A DNA stretch of 27,931 bases from Flemingiibacterium sp045586505 (GCA_045586505.1 JAZNAL010000049.1:1-27931), one strand, 5' to 3'; counted from the stretch's first letter, positions 15,282-24,595 are shown. A program made the numbers and translations. The notes: generated from the letters alone by a model not told the origin.

Positions 15282-16379
15282 ATGCGAAAAATAAGATTTG
15301 CGGCACTTTTTCTCGTGCCGGTAATGCTTGCGGCGACGGTACCCTGCGGGGCGCTGTCACTGTCGGCAAAATCGTCCATCGTCCTGGAAGCATCCACGGG
15401 GCAGGTCGTATATGAAATGGATGCGGATACCCGCCGACCCATGGCGAGTACCACCAAAATAATGACCGCGCTGTGTGCCATTGAATCGGGTGACCTTTCG
15501 CGGGAAATCTGTGTCGCACCGGAGGCGGCAGGCATTGAAGGTTCGTCCGTGTACCTTGAAGCGGGCGATCGACTTACGCTGGAATCGCTTATCTGGGCGC
15601 TGATGCTGGAAAGCGCCAATGACGCGGCGACAGCTATTGCCATCGGCGTTTCCGGCTCGGTGGAAGCCTTCGCAGAGCTGATGAACAGGAAGGCGGCTGA
15701 GCTGGGACTTACGAATACCCATTTCACAAATCCTCACGGACTTTCGGATGAAGATCACTATACCACCGCTCGCGATCTTGCGGCGCTGTCGGCTTATGCC
15801 ATGAAAAACGAGATCTTCAGAAGGATCGTCTCCGCTAATACCCACACTATCGAGATCGGAGACACAGTGCGCCATCTTCGAAACCACAATAAGATGCTTC
15901 GGCTGTACGACGGTGCAGTGGGCGTAAAAACCGGCTTCACCAAGGTCAGCGGCAGATGCCTGGTTTCCGCGGCGGAGCGGGACGGAGTCACGCTCGTGGC
16001 GGTGACGCTGGACGCGCCGGATGATTGGGACGACCATACGGCAATGTTAGACTTGGGTTTTTCCACCCTTTCGCGGCTGACGCTGATCGAAGCGGAGGAG
16101 TCCGCTATGATCATGCCATGCATCGGCGGCGAAAAAACGGAGTTTATTATAAAAAACCGCGACGGACTTTCTCTTATTCTTCCGACTAGCGAGCATGATA
16201 TTACGCGGCGGGTGATATTGCCGCATTATTTCTATGCACCCGTGGCGGAGGGAGACTGTGTCGGACGCATCGAGTTTTACGACGGTGATACACTGCTCGG
16301 TGAGGTGCCACTTTACGCATTCGAGTCAGTTTCACGAACAGAATACGAAAAGAACTTGTTTGAAAAAATATTTAATTAA
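15282..16379 (+). CDS. dacF: D-alanyl-D-alanine carboxypeptidase (DacF/DacB type)
   Basis: Serine-type penicillin-binding protein that trims the terminal D-Ala from peptidoglycan stem peptides outside the cytoplasmic membrane. The 365-residue precursor has an N-terminal signal peptide (about residues 1-29) and the three active-site motifs S56-T-T-K59, S111-A-N113 and K216-T-G218, with a C-terminal PBP5-C-like domain and a basic amphipathic end. GGGAGG lies seven bases from the ATG. Position after ytfJ fits the sporulation-linked DacF branch, but the vegetative PBP5 role cannot be excluded; the symbol is by context. Confidence 0.88.
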   Translation: MRKIRFAALFLVPVMLAATVPCGALSLSAKSSIVLEASTGQVVYEMDADTRRPMASTTKIMTALCAIESGDLSREICVAPEAAGIEGSSVYLEAGDRLTLESLIWALMLESANDAATAIAIGVSGSVEAFAELMNRKAAELGLTNTHFTNPHGLSDEDHYTTARDLAALSAYAMKNEIFRRIVSANTHTIEIGDTVRHLRNHNKMLRLYDGAVGVKTGFTKVSGRCLVSAAERDGVTLVAVTLDAPDDWDDHTAMLDLGFSTLSRLTLIEAEESAMIMPCIGGEKTEFIIKNRDGLSLILPTSEHDITRRVILPHYFYAPVAEGDCVGRIEFYDGDTLLGEVPLYAFESVSRTEYEKNLFEKIFN

Positions 16380-16380
16380 A

Positions 16381-17115
16381 ATGACTGAATTACGTTTACA
16401 GAAATATATGGCAGATATGGGGCTTATGAGCCGCCGTGCCGCGGAGGCTGAGATCTCCCGCGGCGCGGTGCGCGTCAACGGAGCGGTGGCAACCATCGGT
16501 CAGAAGATCTGCCCGGAAACCGATGTCGTTGAGTACAAAGGCAAGGTATTAAAGCCCGGATTCAAAAAGTACATTTACATAATGCTCAACAAGCCGCGCG
16601 GTTATGTAACCACTGCGTCAGATGAGCGGGGAAGACCTACCGTGGTGGAGCTTTGCCGTGACGTCGGTGAGCGGGTGTATCCCGTGGGACGGCTCGACAT
16701 GGATTCCGACGGCTTACTGCTCCTAACAAATGACGGCGATCTTGCCAACAAGCTGACCCATCCGAAGCACGCGATTCCAAAGATATACCATGTTGAGGTG
16801 GAGGGCACGGTGGACCGTCAGACGCTTAAGAAGCTGTCGGGGCCCATGACCATCGACGGCTATGAGATAATGCCTGTCAAGACCGAGGTGCACACCATAA
16901 ACAATGACCCGCGCCGCCCGACTACGGTACTGCGAATGGAGCTGTACGAGGGACGCAACCGTCAGATACGCAAAATGTGCGAGCAGTGTGAGCTTAAGGT
17001 AAAGCGGCTAACCCGCGTGGCAATCGGCGATCTCAAGCTCCAGAGCTTAAAGCCCGGTGCGTGGCGGCATCTGACAAAATCGCAGGCAGAATATCTAAAA
17101 AAATCCGCAAAATAA
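16381..17115 (+). CDS. rluB: Pseudouridine synthase, RluB/RsuA family
   Basis: Isomerises a specific uridine in rRNA to pseudouridine. The 244-residue protein has an N-terminal S4 RNA-binding domain (LQKYMADMGLMSRRAAEAEI) and the catalytic domain with GRLD (103-106), Asp106 being the expected nucleophile, then DSDGLLLLTNDG and GRNRQIRKM. The frame is open far upstream, but MTELRLQKYM is the natural family start, one base after the carboxypeptidase stop. No strong RBS is visible there, so translation probably depends on termination of the upstream gene. RluB versus a related RluE/F or RsuA specificity is not settled by sequence reading. Confidence 0.9.
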   Translation: MTELRLQKYMADMGLMSRRAAEAEISRGAVRVNGAVATIGQKICPETDVVEYKGKVLKPGFKKYIYIMLNKPRGYVTTASDERGRPTVVELCRDVGERVYPVGRLDMDSDGLLLLTNDGDLANKLTHPKHAIPKIYHVEVEGTVDRQTLKKLSGPMTIDGYEIMPVKTEVHTINNDPRRPTTVLRMELYEGRNRQIRKMCEQCELKVKRLTRVAIGDLKLQSLKPGAWRHLTKSQAEYLKKSAK

Positions 17116-17134
17116 TAATAGAGAAGGATAAACA

Positions 17135-17521
17135 ATGCTGATAATCAAACCTATTCAGGAAAAATCGCTGCAGGAGCAGTTATGCGCTCGCTGCAAGGTA
17201 GAATACGATCCAGATCTGCTTGCGTACGGCGCGTGGGTCTCGGATGAGTTCGTTGGTATCTGCCAGTTTAAAATGGGCAAGGAGGCGATCATCGTCAATC
17301 TTGCCAAGGCGCATGGCACCGATGACACGGAGGCTATGTTCATAATGGGTCGCCAGACCATGAATTACATCGATCTTCACGGCGTGCATTATGCCTACTA
17401 CGAGGCTGAGGGGGATGAAAAATTCATCAAATGGTTGGGATTCAAAAAGGATGAAGATGGCAGATGGGCGGCTGATCTTGAGAAATTCTTCAAGTCTCCC
17501 TGCTCGGCACATAAGGAATAA
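17135..17521 (+). CDS. Small GNAT-like protein
   Basis: A 128-residue cytosolic protein. The order of elements, a helix with LCARCKVEYD, strands AYGAWVSDEFVGICQFKMG and AIIVNLAKAH, a helix, then HGVHYAYYEAEGDEKFIKWLGFKKDEDG, resembles a compact GNAT acetyltransferase fold. The glycine-rich acetyl-CoA loop (Q/RxxGxG/A) is not clearly present, so catalytic activity is doubtful. It lies 19 nt after rluB and 12 nt before the lipoprotein gene, in the same apparent transcription unit. Function unknown. Confidence 0.6.
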   Translation: MLIIKPIQEKSLQEQLCARCKVEYDPDLLAYGAWVSDEFVGICQFKMGKEAIIVNLAKAHGTDDTEAMFIMGRQTMNYIDLHGVHYAYYEAEGDEKFIKWLGFKKDEDGRWAADLEKFFKSPCSAHKE

Positions 17522-17533
17522 GGATATTAAATA

Positions 17534-18835
17534 ATGAAAAACTATTTTAAACTGTCTGCGGCGCTTCTATGCCTTCTGATGCTGGGTGGCTGCGGTAATA
17601 ACCAGCAGTTTCAAGCTCAGGCGGGGCTGATCCTCAATGAGGAGACCGCTAATCCCAACGCCACATTGATAGTGGCACCGCCTGCGGCGGATACGGACAG
17701 CGTCAATGTCCGTACCGATGATACGGCAGAGCCTTACACCCCACCTGCGGTCACCGATGTGCCCGGGACTTCCACCGAGACCCGCATCAGCTTCCTTGCG
17801 GCTGGAGATAATATCATACACGAAAATGTATTCACCGATGCGAGAAATCGTGCCGGGGAGGGCGAAAAGTATAATTTCGTGGATATGTACGAGGGAATCG
17901 CAGACATTGTGGCGGACGCTGATCTTGCATTTATAAATCAGGAAACCGCGATCTGCGGTGACGAGCGTGGAGTTTACGGCTACCCCAACTTCAATTCCCC
18001 CGAGGCCGTGGGCGATACGCTTATTGATGTAGGATTTGATATTGTCAACATCGCAAACAACCACACTCTCGATATGAAGGAGTCCGGCTACCGTGCCACG
18101 CTTGATTACTGGCATGAGCGCGAGGATAAGATACTCATGATCGGCGGTCATTACGACAAAGCCGATTACGAAAATATCCGAGTCATCGAGGAGCAGGGCG
18201 TTTCCATCGCGTTTTTATCCTATACATACGGCACCAACGGAATGTATCTGCCAAGCGGCAGTACCATGTACCTGCCTTATATTGATAAAGACGAAATCGT
18301 CCGCATGACAAAGAAGGCGGATGAGCTTGCGGATCTTGTATTTGTGGTCATGCACTGGGGCGAGGAAAACAAGAATATCACAAGCACTCAGAAGGATCTT
18401 GCCTCCGCTATCACCGAAGCGGGCGCCGATGTAATAATCGGTATGCATCCGCATATCATTCAGAATATGGAATGGCGCACCGCCTCCGACGGAAGCGAAA
18501 CGCTTGTCATATACTCCCTCGGCAACCTTTTGTCGACGCAGTATGACAACTATAATCTGGTAGGCGGCATCGTGACCTTTGATATCGTCAAGTCGGCGGA
18601 GGGGGAGATCACCATCGAGAATCCCATCTACAATCCCACGGTCACCCACTACAATAAAAAGCGTCTCGGACTGCAGGTTTATTTAATGGAAGACTACACC
18701 GAGGAGCTTGTGGCGCTTCACGGCAATCCGAACTACGGAACCACCGCCGCAAGCAAGGTTTGGACGCTCGACAAGATAAAGAGCTTTGCCACCGATAATG
18801 TAGATGACCAGTTCTTGCCCGATTTTCTTAAGTAG
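17534..18835 (+). CDS. CapA-family lipoprotein (metallophosphoesterase-like)
   Basis: A 433-residue exported lipoprotein: N-terminal signal with lipobox LGGC, lipidated Cys20, a Pro/Thr/Asp-rich linker (about 30-80), then a CapA/PGA_cap domain with FLAAGDNIIHENVF, NQETAICG, a NIANNHTLD motif, VVMHWGEE and DVIIGMHPHIIQ. These Asp, Asn and His clusters correspond to the metal centre of calcineurin-like phosphoesterases. CapA (PgsA) acts in poly-gamma-glutamate capsule production, but no capB or capC is nearby, so this is more likely one of the many standalone CapA-domain proteins with unproven roles at the cell surface. Confidence 0.88.
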   Translation: MKNYFKLSAALLCLLMLGGCGNNQQFQAQAGLILNEETANPNATLIVAPPAADTDSVNVRTDDTAEPYTPPAVTDVPGTSTETRISFLAAGDNIIHENVFTDARNRAGEGEKYNFVDMYEGIADIVADADLAFINQETAICGDERGVYGYPNFNSPEAVGDTLIDVGFDIVNIANNHTLDMKESGYRATLDYWHEREDKILMIGGHYDKADYENIRVIEEQGVSIAFLSYTYGTNGMYLPSGSTMYLPYIDKDEIVRMTKKADELADLVFVVMHWGEENKNITSTQKDLASAITEAGADVIIGMHPHIIQNMEWRTASDGSETLVIYSLGNLLSTQYDNYNLVGGIVTFDIVKSAEGEITIENPIYNPTVTHYNKKRLGLQVYLMEDYTEELVALHGNPNYGTTAASKVWTLDKIKSFATDNVDDQFLPDFLK

Positions 18836-18855
18836 TACATACAGAAAGGCGAAAA

Positions 18856-19815
18856 ATGCTCGACAGCTTTATATTCAGCTTCAATTCAATAGCGCCCATA
18901 TTCGTTGTTGTTGTTCTTGGCGCGATACTCAAAAAAATAGGCTTTCTTAAAGACGGATTTCTTCCCGTCTGTGATAAGTTCGTATTCAATATCTGTCTGC
19001 CGTGTCTGTTGTTTCAGGACATCGCCTCCACAGATATTTCCGAGAGCCTCAACGTAAACCTGATTCTTTACTGTGTTGCGGCGATAACGGTTACAACCTT
19101 CATTCCCTGCGTTGTAGTTCCGCTATTTATAAAAGACAAGGCAAAATGCGGTGCTTTTGTCCAGGGCGTATTCCGTGCAAACTCTGCAATACTCGGCATT
19201 ACGCTGGCGGTGAATATGTTTGGTGATCTCGGTAAATCGGTAACTGCAATGGTGCTTCCGTTTACTGTTGTGCTGTTCAATGTTTACTCGGTCATAGTCA
19301 TGACGATTTTTGCACCCAGTGATCACAAAATGGCACCAAAACAGCTGCTTTTACATATCTTAAAGAGTATTGTCACAAATCCCCTGATCGTTGCCATCGT
19401 GCTTGCACTGCTTTGGCAGCGTGTTCCCGCAGAAATACCGACTGCAGTGGATAAGAGTCTTTCATACCTTGCGGATATGTCTATGCCGATGGCGCTTATC
19501 AGCCTTGGTGCGAGCATCAATATGGAATCCCTGCGCGGCAGGATCGGACTTGCAGTTGGAGCAAGCATCGGAAAAACCATACTTGTGCCCCTTCTCGTAA
19601 TTTCCGTGGCGGCGCTCCTCGGATACCGCGGTGTAGAGCTGGTGGCGGTGTTTACTATTTTCGGCACTCCCGCAGCTGTGTCAAGCTACATTATGGCAAA
19701 GCAGATGAAAAGCGACCATGAGCTTGCGGGACAGATACTGCTTGTATCCACGCTGATGAGCCTATTTACAATGTTTGTCTGGATCTTTGCTCTCAGACAG
19801 TTTGGACTTATATGA
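18856..19815 (+). CDS. AEC family (auxin efflux carrier-like) transporter
   Basis: A 319-residue membrane protein with about ten hydrophobic segments and the AEC-family pattern: N-terminal IAPIFVVVVLGAILKKIGFL, the CLPCLLFQDIAS bend, a central charged loop (about residues 153-165), and C-terminal PMALISLGASI and FGTPAAVSSYIMAKQM. Bacterial members export or import small organic acids such as malate; the substrate here is not predictable. AAAGGCG lies just upstream of the ATG. The stop overlaps the topB start by four bases, so the two genes are co-translated. Confidence 0.87.
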   Translation: MLDSFIFSFNSIAPIFVVVVLGAILKKIGFLKDGFLPVCDKFVFNICLPCLLFQDIASTDISESLNVNLILYCVAAITVTTFIPCVVVPLFIKDKAKCGAFVQGVFRANSAILGITLAVNMFGDLGKSVTAMVLPFTVVLFNVYSVIVMTIFAPSDHKMAPKQLLLHILKSIVTNPLIVAIVLALLWQRVPAEIPTAVDKSLSYLADMSMPMALISLGASINMESLRGRIGLAVGASIGKTILVPLLVISVAALLGYRGVELVAVFTIFGTPAAVSSYIMAKQMKSDHELAGQILLVSTLMSLFTMFVWIFALRQFGLI

Positions 19816-22049
19816 AACTAATTATTGCAGAAAAACCGAGCCTTGCCCGCTCTATCGCCGCCGCGCTTTGCGGCGGCACGGGGACTGTCCCGAAGAAGGG
19901 CAATGGCTTCTTACAGAGCGGCGAATATCTGGTGACCTGGGCTTTCGGTCACCTTTTTTCGCTTGCGGATATCGAATATTATACCGGCGGCGAGCCGAAA
20001 TCAAAATGGACGCTTGAGGGGCTTCCTTGCTTTCCGAAGGAATTTGCCTATGAGCTCAAACGCTCGGGAAAGGGCGACGACGGTACAGCAAGGCAGTTCG
20101 AGACCATAAAACAGCTCTGCCGACGTCCCGATGTAGATACCATTATAAACGCGGGAGACTCGGACAGAGAGGGCGAGATCATCGTCCGACTCTGCATTAT
20201 GAAAGCTTTTGATTTAACTCCGACACAACCGTTTAATGTTCCGGGTAAGCGTCTCTGCCGACTGTGGCTTCCCGATCAGACCGAGGAGACCATCAAAGCG
20301 GCGGCTGCTGCTCCACCCGACGAGAACGAATACAACAGGCTTGCCGACGAGGGCTTTGCCCGCACATATATGGACTGGCTGTACGGTATCAATCTGACGC
20401 GGTACGCCACGCTTAAATCGGGGACACTTCTGCGCGTGGGACGCGTGATCGTGCCCATCGTCCGCGCCATATGTGAGAGGGATCGCGCCATCCGCGATTT
20501 TACGCCCGAAAAATACTATCAGCCCCGCTCCGAAGCCGAAACAAACGGTGAGAAGGTGGAGCTTTTGTCAAAATTGAAGTTTGACAAGGATAAACTTTCC
20601 GACTGTGAGCGTCAGTGCGCCGCTTTTAATGAAATGGGTGCTGTGGTGACCTCGGTCAAACGCCAAAAATCCAAGCTTTCGCCGGGAAAATTATGGTCGC
20701 TGTCAAAGCTTCAGAGCTTCCTCGGCAAAAAGTATAAAATGTCCATGCAGCGCTCGCTGGAGGTGCTACAGAAGCTGTACGAGGAGGGCTATGTTACCTA
20801 TCCGCGTACAAACTCCGAGTATCTTGCCACAGCGGAGAAGGATAAAATCAAGCGGGTGATCGCAACCGCCGCCAAGGTGGGTTATCCCGTGGTTTTCAAG
20901 GATTCGAAGCAGATCTTCGATGACTCCAAAATTGAGGCACATTCTGCGCTGACTCCCACTACAAAAATTCCCGATAAAAAGCGGCTATCCGAGGACGAAG
21001 CTACCGTATACGGTGCCATCATGCGCCGTTTCGCGGCGGTATTCTGTTCACTTGACTGTATTGTCGACAAAACAGAGATAAAGATAGCGGTAGGTGATCC
21101 GAAAAACGGCGGCGAGGAGTTTACCTTGAAGGGAATGGTGATGGTGGAGCCGGGCTGGACGAAGTTCGACGATTACACCTCCAAGGATAAGGTGCTTCCC
21201 GCGCTGAAGAAGGGCGATGCGGTGAGTATTGACTTTAAGCCCGCCGAGAAGGAGACATCGCCACCGAAGCATTACACCATCGAAACACTCAATAATTATC
21301 TGAAAAATCCCTTCCGCGACGAGCTTTCAAAGAAGGACGATGAGGATGACGATGCGGAGGAATACCGCGCGGTATTCGAGGGCTTGGAGCTTGGTACAGA
21401 GGCGACCCGTACGCAGATCATCGACAACGCACGAAATTCGGGGTACATACAGCTAAAGAAGGACGTTTACACCATTCTGCCCGATGGCGAGTATCTGGTG
21501 GATTCGCTGGGAGCAATGGGCATTGGTATGGACAAATACAAGACCGCCGAGCTAGGCAAGGCGCTGAAGAGTGTGTACCGCGGCGAGATGACCGTACGCG
21601 GCGCGACAGAGATCGCCGAGAGGGAGATTTCCTCGGTGTTCGCCCTTGCAAATGCCGCCGATTCCACAGGATTTGCGGGTGACATCATCGGCACCTGCCC
21701 GCTTTGCGGAAGGGAAGTGATACGCACACGCCGCGGATTCGGATGCAGAGGTTATAAAGAGGGCTGCAAGTTCACTATATGGAGCACAGTTGCGGGACGC
21801 AGCATCTCCGTGGTTGAAGCAAAAGCACTGCTGACCGACAGACGCACGGAGGTGCTTGACGGTTTTACCTCAAAGAAGGGAACGAAGTTCTCGGCGCGGC
21901 TGAGGCTTGACGGTGATAAGGTAAGCTTCGAGTTTGAAAACCGCCCGCGTGAGAATGGATATACACAGTACGCCGCTCCGTCGCGGACACCTAATGATGG
22001 AAGCGGCAAGCCCGTAGAGGGCATTCCAATCGATTATTCGTATACCTGA
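19812..22049 (+). CDS. topB: DNA topoisomerase III
   Basis: Type IA topoisomerase that passes single strands and decatenates DNA. The 745-residue protein has the TOPRIM residues Glu7 (AEKPS) and D116-S-D118-R-E120, the active-site Tyr330 in YVTYPRTNSEYL, and a C-terminal zinc ribbon of four Cys in about residues 629-654 (CPLCG, then GCRGYKEGC). An acidic insertion (KKDDEDDDAEE) lies near 505-516. It starts in an ATGA overlap with the AEC transporter. topB-like genes also occur on conjugative elements, but the neighbours here are all chromosomal housekeeping or sporulation genes. Confidence 0.93.
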   Translation: MKLIIAEKPSLARSIAAALCGGTGTVPKKGNGFLQSGEYLVTWAFGHLFSLADIEYYTGGEPKSKWTLEGLPCFPKEFAYELKRSGKGDDGTARQFETIKQLCRRPDVDTIINAGDSDREGEIIVRLCIMKAFDLTPTQPFNVPGKRLCRLWLPDQTEETIKAAAAAPPDENEYNRLADEGFARTYMDWLYGINLTRYATLKSGTLLRVGRVIVPIVRAICERDRAIRDFTPEKYYQPRSEAETNGEKVELLSKLKFDKDKLSDCERQCAAFNEMGAVVTSVKRQKSKLSPGKLWSLSKLQSFLGKKYKMSMQRSLEVLQKLYEEGYVTYPRTNSEYLATAEKDKIKRVIATAAKVGYPVVFKDSKQIFDDSKIEAHSALTPTTKIPDKKRLSEDEATVYGAIMRRFAAVFCSLDCIVDKTEIKIAVGDPKNGGEEFTLKGMVMVEPGWTKFDDYTSKDKVLPALKKGDAVSIDFKPAEKETSPPKHYTIETLNNYLKNPFRDELSKKDDEDDDAEEYRAVFEGLELGTEATRTQIIDNARNSGYIQLKKDVYTILPDGEYLVDSLGAMGIGMDKYKTAELGKALKSVYRGEMTVRGATEIAEREISSVFALANAADSTGFAGDIIGTCPLCGREVIRTRRGFGCRGYKEGCKFTIWSTVAGRSISVVEAKALLTDRRTEVLDGFTSKKGTKFSARLRLDGDKVSFEFENRPRENGYTQYAAPSRTPNDGSGKPVEGIPIDYSYT

Positions 22050-22084
22050 TAGCAAGTATTTAGCTTACAATTGGGAGGTTTTTT

Positions 22085-22729
22085 ATGCCAAACTACAAAT
22101 ACATCCTTTTCGACCTCGACGGAACACTTGACGATCCGTTTGAGGGGATAACAAAATCTGTGGAACACGCCATGAAAAAATTCGGCGTCGCGTGCGATCG
22201 CGAAGCGCTTGGCTGTTTCATAGGCCCGCCGCTTACAGAGTCGTTTATGAAGTACTTCGGACTTTCCGAGGAGAGGGCAAAGCAGGCGGTGGATTATTAC
22301 CGCGAATATTACCGTCCCACGGGGATATTTGAGGTCACTATCTACGACGGTATAAAGGAGCTGCTAAAAAAGCTTAAGGGTGAGGGCTGTGAGCTTATCC
22401 TTGCTCCCTCTAAGCCCATCAGTTTCGCCGATATGATACTCGAAAGGTACGGGCTGAAGCAGTATTTTGCCGCCACCTTCGGAAGCGAGCTTGACGGCAC
22501 ACGGGTAAAGAAGGCGGAAGTTATCGCTTACGCCCACGAGCAGTATCCCTTTGATAAGTCGCAGGCGATAATGGTGGGTGATCGCCGTCACGACGTTGAG
22601 GGCGCTCACGAATGCGGTATACCCTGTATCGGCGTCACCTTCGGCTACGGCGACCGCGCGGAGCATGAATCCTGCGGCGCGGACTTTATAGCAGACAGCG
22701 TTTGTGAGGTTGAACAGATACTCATATGA
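22085..22729 (+). CDS. HAD-family phosphatase, Gph/PGP-like
   Basis: A 214-residue haloacid dehalogenase-type hydrolase with a helical cap of subclass C1. Motif I is F-D10-L-D12-GTL, motif II PSK (108-110) where Ser/Thr is expected, a Lys near 142-143 for motif III, and motif IV VGDRRHD with Asp166 and Asp170. It resembles phosphoglycolate phosphatases and pyrophosphatases PpaX, but the substrate cannot be fixed. GGGAGG precedes the ATG by about eight bases. The gene is followed at once by a strong hairpin that separates it from the spoVA operon. Confidence 0.88.
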   Translation: MPNYKYILFDLDGTLDDPFEGITKSVEHAMKKFGVACDREALGCFIGPPLTESFMKYFGLSEERAKQAVDYYREYYRPTGIFEVTIYDGIKELLKKLKGEGCELILAPSKPISFADMILERYGLKQYFAATFGSELDGTRVKKAEVIAYAHEQYPFDKSQAIMVGDRRHDVEGAHECGIPCIGVTFGYGDRAEHESCGADFIADSVCEVEQILI

Positions 22730-22731
22730 AT

Positions 22732-22778
22732 AAAACTCCTCCTTGCGGGCAAGATAAGCCCATGCAAGGAGGTTTTTT
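22732..22778 (+). terminator. Intrinsic terminator sharing its 3' arm with the spoVAC RBS
   Basis: Nine-bp perfect stem CCTCCTTGC/GCAAGGAGG (22738-22746, 22764-22772), continued by GGGC/GCCC (22747-22750, 22758-22761) over a 2-nt bulge and a 7-nt loop, then six T (22773-22778). A run of A upstream (22732-22735) could pair with part of the T tract, so it may also work in reverse. The 3' arm contains AAGGAGG (22766-22772), which stands eight bases before the spoVAC ATG. Confidence 0.88.
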
Positions 22779-22780
22779 CT

Positions 22781-23224
22781 ATGCAAATGGACGATAAAAC
22801 ATACAAAAAATATGTGGAAAAGCGGGCGACCAAATCAAATCTTCCCGCAGACTGTGCGCGTGCATTTTTGGTTGGCGGGATCATCTGCACCATTGGTCAA
22901 GGACTGTTTGATATTTATGAAAAGCTCGGTATGACCGAGGAAAACGTAAAGTCGCTGGTGCCTGTGACCCTTGTCTTTCTGGCGGCTCTACTAACGGCGC
23001 TTAACGTGTTCGACAATATCGCAAAATTCGCGGGGGCAGGGACTTTGGTGCCTATTACGGGCTTTGCCAACGCTGTAGTTTCTCCCGCACTTGATACCAA
23101 GGCGGAGGGATTTATTCTGGGCGTCGGCGCGAAGATTTTCACCGTTGCGGGACCGGTCATCCTGTACGGCACGCTGGCATCAACTATCTACGGCGTGATA
23201 CTTTATATTGTGAGGTTGTTCTGA
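22781..23224 (+). CDS. spoVAC: Stage V sporulation protein AC
   Basis: Membrane component of the SpoVA channel that moves dipicolinic acid with calcium into the forespore and releases it at germination. The 147-residue protein has a polar N terminus, then three to four hydrophobic segments with the family motifs CARAFLVGGIICTIGQ and LVPITGFANAVVSPALD. SpoVAC is reported to be a mechanosensitive channel in Bacillus. Its perfect AAGGAGG RBS lies inside the preceding hairpin. The stop shares one base with the spoVAD start. Confidence 0.96.
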   Translation: MQMDDKTYKKYVEKRATKSNLPADCARAFLVGGIICTIGQGLFDIYEKLGMTEENVKSLVPVTLVFLAALLTALNVFDNIAKFAGAGTLVPITGFANAVVSPALDTKAEGFILGVGAKIFTVAGPVILYGTLASTIYGVILYIVRLF

Positions 23225-24234
23225 TGCAGAGGGGAATAATAACGCTTAAAAACCGCCCGTCGATTATCTGTGCCGCTTCGGTGGTGGGCAAAAAGGAGAT
23301 GGAAGGGCCGCTTGCGGGATGCTTTGACAAATACGATGAGACCGATACCTTCGATATGCCCACCTGGGAGCAGTCCGAGAGCGAGATGCAGCGTATTGCA
23401 CTAAACACCGCCCTCGACAAGGGCGGCCTCAGAATAGGTGATATTGATGCAATTTTTGCGGGGGATCTTATCAATCAGTGCTCATCCAGCAGCTACGGGC
23501 TTGCCAATTTTGATGCTCAGTTTTTCGGACTTTTCGGCGCCTGCTCCACTATGGCGGAGTCGATGGTGCTCGGTGCAATGCTTGTGGATTCAGGATGTTA
23601 CACGCGAATTGCCGCGGTAACATCATCCCATAACTGCTCCGCTGAAAGGCAGTTCCGCTTTCCTCTTGAATACGGAGGTCAGCGTGCACCTACGGCGCAG
23701 TGGACGGTCACCGGCTCGGCGGCGGTAATCATAGGTGAGCACGGCGACGTGCCGTATATCAGTGAGGTGCTCCCGGGACGCGTATGCGACAAGGGCATCA
23801 AGGATTCCGCCAACATGGGCGCGGCGATGGCACCTGCGGCGTATGATACCTTAAAGCGGTATTTCGACGAATCGGGAAAGAGTCCCGATGACTTTTCCGC
23901 AATTTATACGGGTGACCTCGGATATGAGGGGACGGGAATCCTCGCCGATTTTCTGCGAAGTGAAGGCTATGACATCTCCCGTGTGCATCATGACTGCGGA
24001 CTTATGATCTACGACCGTGAAAGGCAGGACGTTCACGCGGGTGGCTCGGGATGTGGATGCTCGGCGACCGTGCTTGCAGGGCATATTCTGCGTGAGCTGC
24101 GAGAGGGGCGGCTTTCCGACGTGCTGTTTGTTGCTACGGGAGCGATGATGAATACCACCAGCATCCAGCAGGGATTGACGATCCCAGGAATCGCGCATCT
24201 TGTGCATCTTACTGTGGAGGGGTGTAATGGATAA
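23224..24234 (+). CDS. spoVAD: Stage V sporulation protein AD
   Basis: Soluble SpoVA component with a thiolase-like fold that binds dipicolinic acid. The 336-residue protein carries GACSTMAES (with Cys107 at the position of the thiolase nucleophile), DIDAIFAGDLINQ, and HAGGSGCGCSATVLAGHIL near the C terminus. It overlaps spoVAC by one base and spoVAEb by eight, so all three are a single translationally coupled unit, as in other spore-forming Clostridia. Confidence 0.96.
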   Translation: MQRGIITLKNRPSIICAASVVGKKEMEGPLAGCFDKYDETDTFDMPTWEQSESEMQRIALNTALDKGGLRIGDIDAIFAGDLINQCSSSSYGLANFDAQFFGLFGACSTMAESMVLGAMLVDSGCYTRIAAVTSSHNCSAERQFRFPLEYGGQRAPTAQWTVTGSAAVIIGEHGDVPYISEVLPGRVCDKGIKDSANMGAAMAPAAYDTLKRYFDESGKSPDDFSAIYTGDLGYEGTGILADFLRSEGYDISRVHHDCGLMIYDRERQDVHAGGSGCGCSATVLAGHILRELREGRLSDVLFVATGAMMNTTSIQQGLTIPGIAHLVHLTVEGCNG

Positions 24235-24595
24235 AATTCTTAATTATCTGTGGGCGTTTATTGTGGGCGGCGCACTTTGCGTCATCGCTCAGATCCTTGT
24301 AGACAAAACCAAGCTGACGCCTGCACGCATTCTGGTATTCTATGTAGTGGCAGGCGTGATACTGACGGGAATCGGCGTGTATCAGCCGCTGGTGGATTTT
24401 GCGGGATGCGGCGCGACGGTACCTCTGACCGGCTTCGGTTATTCACTTGCCAAGGGTGTGGAAAAAGCGATCGATGAGCGCGGACTCATCGGTGCGCTGA
24501 CAGGAGGTCTTACCGCCACCTCAGCGGGAGTGACGGCGGCAATGGTGTTTGCGTGGCTTGCGGCAGTGATCTTCCGAGGAAAACCGAAAGACTAA
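24227..24595 (+). CDS. spoVAE: Stage V sporulation protein AE (AEb type)
   Basis: A 122-residue membrane protein paralogous to SpoVAC (shared SpoVAC/SpoVAEb family), with three to four hydrophobic segments and the motif VPLTGFGYSLAKGVEKAI. I place the start at the ATG of MDKILNYLWAF because GGAGG lies six bases upstream; the frame opens earlier. It completes the minimal spoVAC-AD-AE set of Clostridia. No spoVAA, spoVAB or spoVAF is adjacent. Confidence 0.94.
   Translation: MDKILNYLWAFIVGGALCVIAQILVDKTKLTPARILVFYVVAGVILTGIGVYQPLVDFAGCGATVPLTGFGYSLAKGVEKAIDERGLIGALTGGLTATSAGVTAAMVFAWLAAVIFRGKPKD

Noticed and set aside
17534..18835. A capsule (poly-gamma-glutamate) operon
   Set aside because: Only a CapA-domain lipoprotein is present; no CapB ligase or CapC lies nearby.
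19812..22049. topB as a sign of a conjugative element
   Set aside because: No integrase, relaxase, coupling protein or attachment repeats were found, and it is translationally coupled to a chromosomal transporter gene.
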